64,000 nucleotides of DNA, taken from the NCBI GenBank assembly GCA_038230335.1, contig JBBRNL010000010.1:1-64000 (forward strand), read 5' to 3'. Of the stretch, positions 41,330 to 49,995 are shown in pieces. A program made the translations under genes and the position numbers. How positions within the stretch are numbered: the stretch's first letter is position 1; each line of letters starts with the position of its first letter. Source of the DNA: JBBRDU01 sp038230335. Lineage in GTDB: Bacteria > Verrucomicrobiota > Verrucomicrobiia > Chthoniobacterales > UBA10450. Under the pieces are notes generated by a model that worked only from the letters and a program-made list of their open reading frames with translations, was not told where the DNA came from and ran no database searches.

Positions 41330-41815
41330 ATGATTAGCCAACCGATCGAGTCGTCCTTATCGGCGAGGGACCAGCGGAGAACCGTTCTTTCTTCCGCTGG
41401 GCGGATCATTTTTTGCACCGGGTTCATTCTTTTCGGCCTGACCAGCTGCGCCTTTGTCTCGCGCCATCATTTCATGGAACCGGCGCGCGACTGGCAGGCG
41501 CGAAACGGGCAACTTCTGTATCGCACACCGAAGACAACGCTGATTGGTGAGGTGCTGGTCCGTTTTTCGAAAACGGGCGAATTTGAACTGACCTTCTCGA
41601 AGGGTCCCGGCGTCACGCTTCTGACGCTGCGCCAGGATCCCTCCTTTGCGCAAATTCAAGGCGGCCTCGCCCGCGGCAGCTGGTCCGGCCCGATTGCGAA
41701 CGCGCCTCCACGTCTGCGCGGATGGCTCGGATTGCGTGATGAACTTCGGAAAGCGCAAAATGAAACTTCGGTGCGCCACGTCTCCGGACGGGAAACTTTC
41801 ATTTTCCGATTTTGA
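41330..41815 (+). CDS. Hypothetical lipoprotein
   Basis: The start ATG 41330 is followed by a charged stretch, then a hydrophobic segment ending in the lipobox LTSC (IIFCTGFILFGLTSCAF). The mature part of about 120 residues is strand-rich (QLLYRTPKTTLIGEVLVRFSKTGEFELTFSKGPGVTLLTL). No family is recognised. Its position just before an MMPL exporter and LolA suggests a role as an outer-membrane partner in lipid export. The C-terminal region overlaps no other gene. Confidence 0.65.
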   Translation: MISQPIESSLSARDQRRTVLSSAGRIIFCTGFILFGLTSCAFVSRHHFMEPARDWQARNGQLLYRTPKTTLIGEVLVRFSKTGEFELTFSKGPGVTLLTLRQDPSFAQIQGGLARGSWSGPIANAPPRLRGWLGLRDELRKAQNETSVRHVSGRETFIFRF

Positions 41816-41865
41816 CCCGCGCCTGCTAAACGACGACGGTCGCGACTCGTTGCTCTCCAAAATCT

Positions 41866-44361
41866 ATGCGGATCAGTGATCTCATCGCGCGTCTTCTAAC
41901 CGAGCGTCGCGGCCTGGTCTGGGCCGCGGTGATTGCGCTGATCGCGCTCTGTCTCACCATTCTCATCACGCGCCTTGCCCTGGACAGCGACATTATCAAC
42001 ATGTTGCCGGGTAAATTCAGCTCGGTGGAGGGGCTGAAAATCTACAACCGCGATTTTGAACAAACACGCGAGCTCACCATCGGCCTTCTGTGCCAGCCTG
42101 AGGACGCCGATAAGCTCGAAGAATTCGCGCCGATGTTTGCGGAACTTCTGCACCAACAACCTTGGTGCCAACGGGTTCTGTCCGGCTCGCCCATGGAAAC
42201 ACCGGAAGGCGTGAAAGATCTGCAGTCCATGGCGCTGCCCCTTCTCTTGAACCTCGATCCGCCGACTTTTGCGAGCACGCTGGAAGTCTTGCAGCCGGAA
42301 AAGATGCGCGCACGTTTGCATCGCCTGCACGAGCAGATCGAAGCCGGTTCACCGCGACCCCAGTTCGAATTGGAGTTTGATCCGCTGGGGCTGATTGCAC
42401 CGGCCATGAAGCCATTCGCGGAAGGAAACGCCATTCAGGAGGATCAACCCCTCACTTCGCCCGACCGAACGATGCGCGTGTTTCTCGTCGTCACGAACCA
42501 GCGGTCTCCCAGCGCTTTCGATTCGCAGCGTTTAATGCGCGAAGTGAACGAATTCAGAGCCCGGCCGCTGGCCGGCTGGGACGGTGGACCCTTGCAATTG
42601 CTCGTGACGGGGCGCTCCGCTTACGTGTCGGACATCTCTCTGAGCATGCGCGAAGACATCAAGTGGACTCTGTTGGGTTCGCTCGTCCTCGTCGGGATCA
42701 TCTTTTTTATCGGCTTTCAGCGCTGGCTGCCGCTTCTCGGAATGGGTTTCGCTTTGCTTCTTTCCTGTCTAGTGGGACTGGCCGTTGGTCTTCTTGTCTT
42801 CGGCCGTTTGAATATGGCTACCATCGGATTCAGCGCGATTCTGGTGGGTCTCGGCGTCGATTTCGCCATCCTTATTTTCGGGCGCTATCAACAGGCAAGG
42901 GGTGACGGCGAGTCTCATCGGGAAGCCATCGCCACCGCTGTCTCGAAGTTGGGGCGAGCGGTGTTTTTCGGCGCGCTGACCACAGCGGTCGGCTTTCTTG
43001 CATTGGTCTTGAGCGGTTCTCTCGGCTTTACGGAGCTGGGAGTCCTGATCGCCATCGGCATCCTCTTCGCCGGGCTTTTCATGTGTACGGTTCTCTTCCT
43101 TTTTGTGCGCGAACGGCAGACCGTGCTGCGCCACGACTGGCTCTTTGAGCTCGTGAAAAAGTACGTCTGCTGGAGCGTGCAACGCCCAAAGCCGATGTTG
43201 CTCGTCTCCACCCTGCTCCTGGTTTCGCTCAGCGTGATCGGATTTTCGCCTCTGCTGCCTGTCCCGTTCGATGCCAGCGCGCGATCACTCGAACCGAAGA
43301 ACAGCCAGGCCAGCGAAGCGCTCGCGGCCATCATGCACAAAATGCCGACACGATGGGAACCGGTTCTCGCCATCGTTCGCGCACACGATCCACAGGAACT
43401 GCACGATCAATGGCGGAAAATCGCCGATCGCTGGACTAAGCTTCAGCAGGCCGGCAAGATCAAGGGCTTTTCCACGCCGGCGGCGCTAGCCCTCTCGCCC
43501 CGCATTATGCAAACCAACCGTGCGCAGTTGGCCAACCTTGATTTCGACGGTGTGGGCACCGCTCTGGACCAGGCGCTCGAGGACGAAGGATTTAGTCGCG
43601 ACTCATTTGCTTCCGCTTTTGCTCTACTGGCCGATTTGAAACACGTGAAAGATGCTGCCGTGCCCATGCCGCACTGGCGCGATCGCCTGCCGAAAAATTC
43701 GAGCTGGTGGTTCCTGATCGATCGATATTTTGCCCGCGATCCCCTTCTCACGACTGGATTCGTAACGAGCAACGCTCCGATTCTTGGACACGCCACGTAT
43801 GAAAAACTGAGCCAGGATCTCCCGGTCGCTGGGGTGCCGATCATCTTCTCCGGTTGGAGCTATTCTTTGGCCAATCTTCTTCCCTGGTCGCAGCGCCAGC
43901 TCATTCTGATCAGTGCGTTGATGGCAATCTTCGATGCCGTCCTGTTGGCTGTCCTTTATCGCGACTGGCGACTCTGGGTCATTCAAGAGATCACGCTCGT
44001 CTTTGCCGTTGGCGCCATGCTGGCATCGATGAAATTGCTCCACATTCCTCTCAACCTTCTCAATGTTCTCTCTTTCCGCCTCGTCCTGGCCATCGGCGTG
44101 GATTACGGGATTTACATCATCCTGATCTGGCAAAAAGCGCACGACCTGGAGCACGACGTGGCCGGGGTGGTCAAGCCGGTGCTCCTGGCCGGATTGACCG
44201 CCGTCAGCGGATTTGGGTCGTTAGGGGTGGCTCGCAATCCCTCACTCAGTGGTTTGGGCATTGCCTGCGCCATTGGCATCTTCTGGAGTCTCGTCGCGAC
44301 CATCTTTTTTACCTTGCCGGCGGCCGCGCTGACGGAGCCGAAGGTCTGGCGCAAGGAATAG
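41866..44361 (+). CDS. MMPL/RND family exporter
   Basis: An 831-residue transporter with two RND-type halves. Each half has a long extracytoplasmic loop and a bundle of helices (FALLLSCLVGLAVGLLVFGRLNMATIGFSAILVGLGVDFAILIFGRYQQA in the first half; VLSFRLVLAIGVDYGIYIILIWQKAHD in the second). The G-x-x-D motifs in GVDFAI and GVDYGI are the proton-relay positions. MMPL proteins export lipids such as hopanoids, aryl polyenes or glycolipids. Together with a small lipoprotein upstream and LolA downstream it looks like a lipid-to-outer-membrane system. The cargo is unknown. Confidence 0.88.
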   Translation: MRISDLIARLLTERRGLVWAAVIALIALCLTILITRLALDSDIINMLPGKFSSVEGLKIYNRDFEQTRELTIGLLCQPEDADKLEEFAPMFAELLHQQPWCQRVLSGSPMETPEGVKDLQSMALPLLLNLDPPTFASTLEVLQPEKMRARLHRLHEQIEAGSPRPQFELEFDPLGLIAPAMKPFAEGNAIQEDQPLTSPDRTMRVFLVVTNQRSPSAFDSQRLMREVNEFRARPLAGWDGGPLQLLVTGRSAYVSDISLSMREDIKWTLLGSLVLVGIIFFIGFQRWLPLLGMGFALLLSCLVGLAVGLLVFGRLNMATIGFSAILVGLGVDFAILIFGRYQQARGDGESHREAIATAVSKLGRAVFFGALTTAVGFLALVLSGSLGFTELGVLIAIGILFAGLFMCTVLFLFVRERQTVLRHDWLFELVKKYVCWSVQRPKPMLLVSTLLLVSLSVIGFSPLLPVPFDASARSLEPKNSQASEALAAIMHKMPTRWEPVLAIVRAHDPQELHDQWRKIADRWTKLQQAGKIKGFSTPAALALSPRIMQTNRAQLANLDFDGVGTALDQALEDEGFSRDSFASAFALLADLKHVKDAAVPMPHWRDRLPKNSSWWFLIDRYFARDPLLTTGFVTSNAPILGHATYEKLSQDLPVAGVPIIFSGWSYSLANLLPWSQRQLILISALMAIFDAVLLAVLYRDWRLWVIQEITLVFAVGAMLASMKLLHIPLNLLNVLSFRLVLAIGVDYGIYIILIWQKAHDLEHDVAGVVKPVLLAGLTAVSGFGSLGVARNPSLSGLGIACAIGIFWSLVATIFFTLPAAALTEPKVWRKE

Positions 44362-44413
44362 AATTATCGAATCCTCATTGACCGGCGCGCGCTTCTCTTA
44401 ACATTGCGACGCG

Positions 44414-45172
44414 ATGCATATGACTGCCTCCTCTTCCCTGGCCGGAAAACTTTCTGTTCTCCCTTGCAGCGGGAAGGCGGTTTCGCGCCAACGTCGCCAG
44501 GCGGGGCTGCGCGGGTGCTCCCTCGCGGCTCTTCTCTGCTTGTTCCTCGCGACCACTCTTCAGGCCGAACAACTCTCCCCGCCGGAAATGAAAGCTCTGC
44601 TCGGGCGCATCCGTGAAAAACGGAACGCGGCGCCTCACGTGCAGGCCGACTTCCACGAGGAGAAAGTGATCCGGCTTATGAACAAGCCCATCTCGAGCTC
44701 TGGCAGAGTTTGGTTCCAGGCGCCCAATAAATTCCGTCGTGAAGTAAAGGGCAACGCGCCGAGCATCATGATCAGCGACGGACAGCAACTCTGGATCTAT
44801 TATCCGAACTTCAAATCGGCCGAACACTACTCGTTAGGAAAGCATTCTCCCCTCGATGCCGCCATGGCCGCAATTAACACGGCCTTAAATCTCGAGAATG
44901 TCGAAAGCACCTTCCACATCACCGGGGCTAAGGCCACCACGGGCTACGATCTTGAGCTCCTCCCGCGCGGGCCTTCCATGAAACGTCTGTTCCAGAATTT
45001 TCACCTGCGTATCAACGATGAACTTCTGGCTGAGCGCACTGAAATGTTGCAGCCCAATGGCGACCGAATTGTAACGACCTACTCAGGTCAGACGCGCGCT
45101 CCCATTCCTTCTTCCACCTTCGAGTTCACGCCGCCGGCCGGGACGGAAGTCGCTACTCCGCTCGGAAAATAG
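44414..45172 (+). CDS. lolA: LolA family outer membrane lipoprotein carrier
   Basis: A 252-residue protein with a signal segment (LAALLCLFLATTLQA) after an uncharacteristically long N-terminus, so translation may begin later than ATG 44414. The LolA fold is recognisable: VQADFHEEKVI, GRVWFQAPNKFRREVKGNAPSIMISDGQQLWIYYPNFKSAEHYSL and a C-terminal FEFTPPAGTEVATP. It carries lipoproteins or lipids across the periplasm. It follows the MMPL gene by 52 bases, the arrangement seen in aryl-polyene-like clusters, though no biosynthetic genes are here. Confidence 0.85.
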   Translation: MHMTASSSLAGKLSVLPCSGKAVSRQRRQAGLRGCSLAALLCLFLATTLQAEQLSPPEMKALLGRIREKRNAAPHVQADFHEEKVIRLMNKPISSSGRVWFQAPNKFRREVKGNAPSIMISDGQQLWIYYPNFKSAEHYSLGKHSPLDAAMAAINTALNLENVESTFHITGAKATTGYDLELLPRGPSMKRLFQNFHLRINDELLAERTEMLQPNGDRIVTTYSGQTRAPIPSSTFEFTPPAGTEVATPLGK

Positions 45173-45245
45173 CCGACGTCGCGCCGGGCGGTTCCGCGGG
45201 GCGAGGAGGCTTTCGTTTTTAAGCTCAGGGCGATATACTGCCGGC

Positions 45246-45416
45246 GTGCGGCGGCTGGTGCTTACCCCGGAAGAAAAGCGAGTCCTCGTCTTCGTCGTCG
45301 CCTGTTTTCTGCTCGGATGGATGACTAAAACCTATCGCACCGCGCACCCGGCCGCTCCGCCGTCGCAAAGCAAATCTCATCAAGCAGGCGCCCAGGTGCC
45401 GCACCGAAAGCACTAA
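45246..45416 (+). CDS. Small single-helix membrane protein
   Basis: A 56-residue protein from GTG 45246 (RRLVLTPEEKRVLVFVVACFLLGWMT) with one membrane segment at residues 12-26. A short Pro/Ala/Ser/His-rich tail (AHPAAPPSQSKSHQAG) follows. The LTPEEKRVL start recalls the N-terminal helix of ComEA-like and other small envelope proteins. It lies 73 bases after lolA and is convergent with the large Asp-box protein gene. It is not long enough to assign. Confidence 0.55.
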   Translation: MRRLVLTPEEKRVLVFVVACFLLGWMTKTYRTAHPAAPPSQSKSHQAGAQVPHRKH

Positions 45417-45425
45417 ACCTTCGGG

Positions 45426-48011
45426 CTAAGGCAGTGAGATTCGGTAAAACCGTTTGTCCAGGCCGACCGCGCCGGGATCGTCATATTGAAAGACGCCCGC
45501 AGCGTTGGCTGGAACGCTGGCAATCGGTGCAAAAGGGATCACGAGATCGGGCGAAGCCTGCACCGTGTTCAAGGCATTGGGCGAGCCCAGACAATTCAAA
45601 AGGATGTGCCCATTGGGCAACCGCGTGATGGAAAGAATCTGCAACTGGGCGGGGTCGAACACGTAGGCCTGCGCCACATCGATCAGGTTAAAGAACGAGC
45701 CGCCAATTCCACCGACGGCGGGCACGGTATTCGCAGGCTGCTGTAATGTCATGGTGCTGGCTGCGACTTCGTGTAATCGATTATCAACCGCCCCCGGCTC
45801 GCTTACTCCTGAAAGCGGGACGTAAATCGTGATGTTGCCGTTAGGGCCAAAGTTTGACTGGCAATTGGCTGCCGGAAGAGTGGTGTTCCCAGGGTAACTG
45901 ATACTGACCCCGCCCCCCGTGGTGGCCGCGGCATTTTCTCCGACGAAACACTGCAACGCCGCGCCATTGTTAGACTCGGCGTATACATGAAAGTTCTTCC
46001 CGCCGGTCGCGTCCGTCGTTGAAGGGACCATCCATTGGGTCAGCCAGACCAGGTCAGGATTGGGATCCTGCGCGATGGTCGGGGCCAGACTCAGATTACT
46101 GATCTGCATCACCACCTTGTAACAAGGCTGGAGAGCGGAACAAGGTGCGCTCGTCACCTTGGTCACGCTGGAGGAGAGGATGTCGAGTTGGGGCATGTTT
46201 GCGCTGCTCGTACCCGCCACCTCATACTTACCGTCGCCGGACGGATCGGACACGCCATTGAAAGGCGCCAGACCCGATATGTTTACAGGCGAGCTGGCAC
46301 TGTAGAGACCGGCTCCACTGTTTTGCCTAACGAACATGCCATGCGGCGCCAGCGTTGCGACGATATTATTGGAGTCGGAATAACCGATCTGCGCCTCGCC
46401 CTGGGCGCCGGTTCGCAACTGCAGGAAATCTCCCTGGGTGCGGTCGCCACATTGACCGCCCAGCAGGGTCTGGATGGTTCCGCGGTGCGTGTGATGTTCG
46501 CTCGCCCGGACCGGTGCGCTGAACGTCGGAGAAGGAGAATGGCCATTCAAAGTTTGGACGAGCCAAAGACTCCACAGAGCGCCGGTCGTCGAGTCCGGCC
46601 CATTAATATTCTTTCCCTGCGCCGGTGGCAGCGGCGCATTGACTCCGCACGTCTGGTCGTTGGGATTGTGCAGACCGGGCGTGCCATACCAGGCAATGTT
46701 GACTCTGCCGTCATCTCCCGCCGCCACCCAGGCAAAGACATTGTTATGGAGCACGCCGTCGGCCGATCCCGACGTATCAATCTGGATCGGCGCAGACCAG
46801 GTATTCCCCTGCGTGGTCGAGTAGGCGTACTTCAAAACGGTATCCCCTATGACCACGCCATTCGCGTCGATCGGTGCTTCCTCCCAGACCGCGTAAAGAT
46901 TACCCGCCTTGTCGATGGCCAGAGTCGGAAAATCTCCGCCTGTCTTGGCATTGACACCCAAATCTGCCGCGACCAGGTCGGTGCAGTTCAAGCCGCTCGG
47001 ATCACTCACGTTGGGCACGGGCAGGCCGAACGCGACCGGAAAGCAACGGCCGATGAAAATCTTGTTGAGCGCGGCATTGTCGTGAATGACGAAGACATGC
47101 TTTACCGGTGTCGCTAGAGTCGCATAGCCGCCTAGTCCGTTAGGCTGGCCGAGAGTCGTTGCCACCGGACTCAGTTCATTGTTGCCCATGATGGCTTCGT
47201 CGCAGCTGCCCACCGCTGACACATGATTGGCCGGGCCAAAGACCAGGCCGGCGGAGGTTCCGGCGCCCGTTGCGGGCGAGCGGTACATTACGAGCACGTT
47301 ATTACCGACGCTTGATCCGCACATCACTCCGCCCGGCCCGATTTCATCATTGGCCAGGTAGATGCTTCCTCCCGTCAACGGATCGCCATCAATCGAATAC
47401 CATTGCCGATCAACCGCCGTGTCCGGGACGCCCGTGTTGCTACAGGTGAAAGTCGCCCCCCCATCATCGGATCGAGCGACGCTAAAATTAGCAAGGGTCA
47501 GATCGTTGAAATAGAGCCGACCGTTTAAATCAACCGCCAACTCCGTGTCGCCGCCGCCATTGCAGTTAGTCACTTTGCCTTGCAGAGGAGCGGCCCCGAC
47601 GACCCACTTAAAGGTTTTTCCGGCGTCGAGCGAATGCCAGATCCAGCTCGTATTGGCCGCTGCGGTGCCGGGTGCGCTTGTATAGATACGGTTTGGATCG
47701 GACGGATCGAGACGCAAATCCTGTTCGAAACCAACTCCCGCAATTCCGCTAATGACGGGGTGTCCAAAAGTGAGCGCGGTAGGCACCGTCAAAGCAGCTG
47801 GACTCGGCCAGGACGATTGCAGAGCGGCCGTCCTGTCAGGCCGCCGGTTCAGATCCACCCGCAAATTCGCCAGCCGCGGTCCCGCTTGTGCCACCGGTTC
47901 TGTCGCCCGGAAAGCGACAAACCCAAGCGCTGCTCCCGTTGCCCAAAGCGAGAGCGATAAGAGAATACGCAAGTTGAGGAAGGCAGACTTGGACGAAGTG
48001 GATTTCTTCAT
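45426..48011 (-). CDS. Large secreted protein with Asp-box (sialidase-like) propeller
   Basis: An 861-residue protein with an N-terminal membrane/signal segment (NLRILLSLSLWATGAALGFVAF). Sialidase-like Asp-box motifs are visible (HSLDAGKTFKW, RSDDGGATFTC, STTQGNTWSA), together with the calcium- and glycine-rich style of exported propellers. The C-terminal third adds beta-sandwich-like sequence ending FYRISLP. Catalytic sialidase residues are not evident, so an enzymatic role is not claimed. It may be a surface or matrix protein. Confidence 0.75.
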   Translation of the reverse strand: MKKSTSSKSAFLNLRILLSLSLWATGAALGFVAFRATEPVAQAGPRLANLRVDLNRRPDRTAALQSSWPSPAALTVPTALTFGHPVISGIAGVGFEQDLRLDPSDPNRIYTSAPGTAAANTSWIWHSLDAGKTFKWVVGAAPLQGKVTNCNGGGDTELAVDLNGRLYFNDLTLANFSVARSDDGGATFTCSNTGVPDTAVDRQWYSIDGDPLTGGSIYLANDEIGPGGVMCGSSVGNNVLVMYRSPATGAGTSAGLVFGPANHVSAVGSCDEAIMGNNELSPVATTLGQPNGLGGYATLATPVKHVFVIHDNAALNKIFIGRCFPVAFGLPVPNVSDPSGLNCTDLVAADLGVNAKTGGDFPTLAIDKAGNLYAVWEEAPIDANGVVIGDTVLKYAYSTTQGNTWSAPIQIDTSGSADGVLHNNVFAWVAAGDDGRVNIAWYGTPGLHNPNDQTCGVNAPLPPAQGKNINGPDSTTGALWSLWLVQTLNGHSPSPTFSAPVRASEHHTHRGTIQTLLGGQCGDRTQGDFLQLRTGAQGEAQIGYSDSNNIVATLAPHGMFVRQNSGAGLYSASSPVNISGLAPFNGVSDPSGDGKYEVAGTSSANMPQLDILSSSVTKVTSAPCSALQPCYKVVMQISNLSLAPTIAQDPNPDLVWLTQWMVPSTTDATGGKNFHVYAESNNGAALQCFVGENAAATTGGGVSISYPGNTTLPAANCQSNFGPNGNITIYVPLSGVSEPGAVDNRLHEVAASTMTLQQPANTVPAVGGIGGSFFNLIDVAQAYVFDPAQLQILSITRLPNGHILLNCLGSPNALNTVQASPDLVIPFAPIASVPANAAGVFQYDDPGAVGLDKRFYRISLP

Positions 48012-48288
48012 AAAAATTCGCCTACCGCTACCGTAATTTCACGTGTCGGAGGTCGACCACTAAGTCTAACAATATTCACGCTCTCCCTGCTATGGAAATT
48101 TCCGCGAATTGCCGGTCGACGCCTCGATGAAAGAGAGTCGCTCCTGCGGTGACAATCCGAACATCAACCTGCTCAGATAGTTAATGCCGAATGGCTTCAA
48201 TTCGTCGCCCTTTTTCTGAGCCCCGCGAGGTCGGCCAAGGTTCTTGCAGAAAACCCGGCGCTGGCATGAAAACTTCTCCACAATAGGG

Positions 48289-48660
48289 ATGCGGGTTTTG
48301 ATTGCGGACGACCAGAAAACTGTGGGAACCACTCTGGCTGACTTGGTTACGCATTGTAACCACGAGGTCGTGGAGGTGGTTGGCTCAGGGTTTGAAGCTA
48401 TTCAGGCCTATACGCGGCATCATCCTGACGTCGTACTGATGGATTACTGGATGTCGAAGTTGAACGGCGCCACCGCCTGCCGGAACATCCTGGCCAAAGA
48501 CCCCTTCGCCCGCGTGATTCTCGTCTCGGGCTGGTCGCCTACCACAGATTTGAGCGAATCGGGGGCCGTTTCGATCCTGTCCAAACCGGTCAGCCTTCAT
48601 CTGCTCGAAGAAGCGTTGAATGCAGCCGTTCTACCAGCGCCGCAACTCTCGACCTGGTAA
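48289..48660 (+). CDS. Single-domain response regulator (receiver only)
   Basis: A 123-residue CheY-like receiver. The acidic pair D7-D8 (MRVLIADDQ), phosphoacceptor D52 (VVLMDYWM), S80 (ILVSGW) and K99 (SILSKPV) are all present, so it should be phosphorylated. There is no output domain. MSKLNG replaces the common MPxMxG. No kinase gene lies next to it. The 277-base gap before it (48012-48288) carries a minus-strand 80-codon frame that is not convincing. Confidence 0.88.
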   Translation: MRVLIADDQKTVGTTLADLVTHCNHEVVEVVGSGFEAIQAYTRHHPDVVLMDYWMSKLNGATACRNILAKDPFARVILVSGWSPTTDLSESGAVSILSKPVSLHLLEEALNAAVLPAPQLSTW

Positions 48661-48750
48661 CTGTCCCCGCGCGCCCTCTCGGTCGGGCAGAGTCGCCGCT
48701 TGCCCTGACTCGTCGCCCATGGAATAGACACCACGGGCGGTACGCCCATC

Positions 48751-49896
48751 ATGGACTCTTCGTCGCCAGATCTTCCAACGGAACTCTCTATGGCAAGGGA
48801 AGCCGGCTCGCCCAAGCCGGCGCCACCACGGGTTCGTTTGACCGACCTTCTGCACAGGAAGTTTGATATTCGATCCATCGCCCTGACCGGGCTTTTCGTG
48901 ATGGCCCTTTTTTACACCATGTATTTCATGCGGGCGATTTTGCTCCCGCTCGTGCTCGCTGTGATGTTGAGTTATCTGCTCCGCCCAATCGTTCGCACAT
49001 TGGCGCGCGTGAGGATCTCACCGTCGATCTCCGCCGCGCTCCTCCTTCTCTCCTTGCTGGCTGTCATCGGTTACGGCGTCTCCTATCTGACCACACCGGC
49101 CAGTGGCTGGCTCGAAAAAGCACCTTACAGCCTGCAACAGTTACAGCGGAAGCTCATGCCCCTAAAGCAGCCCATGGAGAAAGTGGCGCAAGCCAGTGGC
49201 GAAATCGAAAAACTGGCTGCGCCTAACGAAGCGCAAAGCAAGCCAGCAGTCGAAGTAAAGCGTCATCCCATCACCGATCTCCTTGTCGTGCGCACGCCCG
49301 AACTCGTCACCAGCGCGGCTTTGTTTTTGATCCTGCTCTATTTCCTGCTCTCCTACGACGGAGTTTTTCTAACCAAATTAATCAGGCTTCTCCCCACCCT
49401 TTCAGACAAGAAACGGGCCGTCTCCATTGCCTCTGAAATCGAAGAACAGGTCTCACGTTATCTTTTCACGGTCACCCTCATCAATGTGGGTCTTGGCGCA
49501 GCGGTGGGAACAACGGTCGGTTTACTCGGACTGCCCAATCCCATTATGTGGGGCGTCATGGTCGCGGTGCTCAACTTCATTCCGTATCTCGGCGCTCTCG
49601 CCGGCATCATCTGCCTCACCCTCGGCGCGGTGCTCAGTTTCGACAGCTTTAGTTACGCGTTGCTGTTCCCGGCCGCCTATCTCACTCTTGCCATCCTGGA
49701 AGGAAACTTCATCACCCCCTTTGTCATGGGGCGCTCTCTCACACTGAATCCGGTCATGATTCTCCTTTCCCTCACCTTCTGGGGCTGGCTCTGGGGCATC
49801 CCCGGAATTATTCTTGCCGTGCCTATCCTGGCTGCTTTCAAAATCTTCTGCGCGCACATCGAGCCGATGCAACCGCTCGCGGAGTTCCTGAGCTGA
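48751..49896 (+). CDS. AI-2E family transporter (PerM/YhhT-like)
   Basis: A 381-residue membrane protein with a long N-terminal cytoplasmic start, seven or eight helices and a central periplasmic segment (residues about 105-180). The conserved C-terminal NPIMWGVMVAVLNFIPYLGALAGI and LEGNFITPFVMGRSLTLNPVMILLSLTFWGWLWGIPGIILAVP are typical. Family members export autoinducer-2 or exchange Na+/H+; the activity here is unknown. It is followed by an ABC-F gene on the same strand. Confidence 0.9.
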   Translation: MDSSSPDLPTELSMAREAGSPKPAPPRVRLTDLLHRKFDIRSIALTGLFVMALFYTMYFMRAILLPLVLAVMLSYLLRPIVRTLARVRISPSISAALLLLSLLAVIGYGVSYLTTPASGWLEKAPYSLQQLQRKLMPLKQPMEKVAQASGEIEKLAAPNEAQSKPAVEVKRHPITDLLVVRTPELVTSAALFLILLYFLLSYDGVFLTKLIRLLPTLSDKKRAVSIASEIEEQVSRYLFTVTLINVGLGAAVGTTVGLLGLPNPIMWGVMVAVLNFIPYLGALAGIICLTLGAVLSFDSFSYALLFPAAYLTLAILEGNFITPFVMGRSLTLNPVMILLSLTFWGWLWGIPGIILAVPILAAFKIFCAHIEPMQPLAEFLS

Positions 49897-49995
49897 TCAG
49901 CCGGGCCGCTCTCCGAGCCGTCGTCAACCGTTTCGCGGGAACTTTGCCCATCCAGTTGCAGCGACGCGTCCCGTGGGGAACACTTCGCATCCCGC

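Noticed and set aside
48090..48332. An 80-codon minus-strand frame ahead of the response regulator
   Set aside because: It has no ribosome-binding site or domain and overlaps the response regulator start on the other strand; it cannot be supported.
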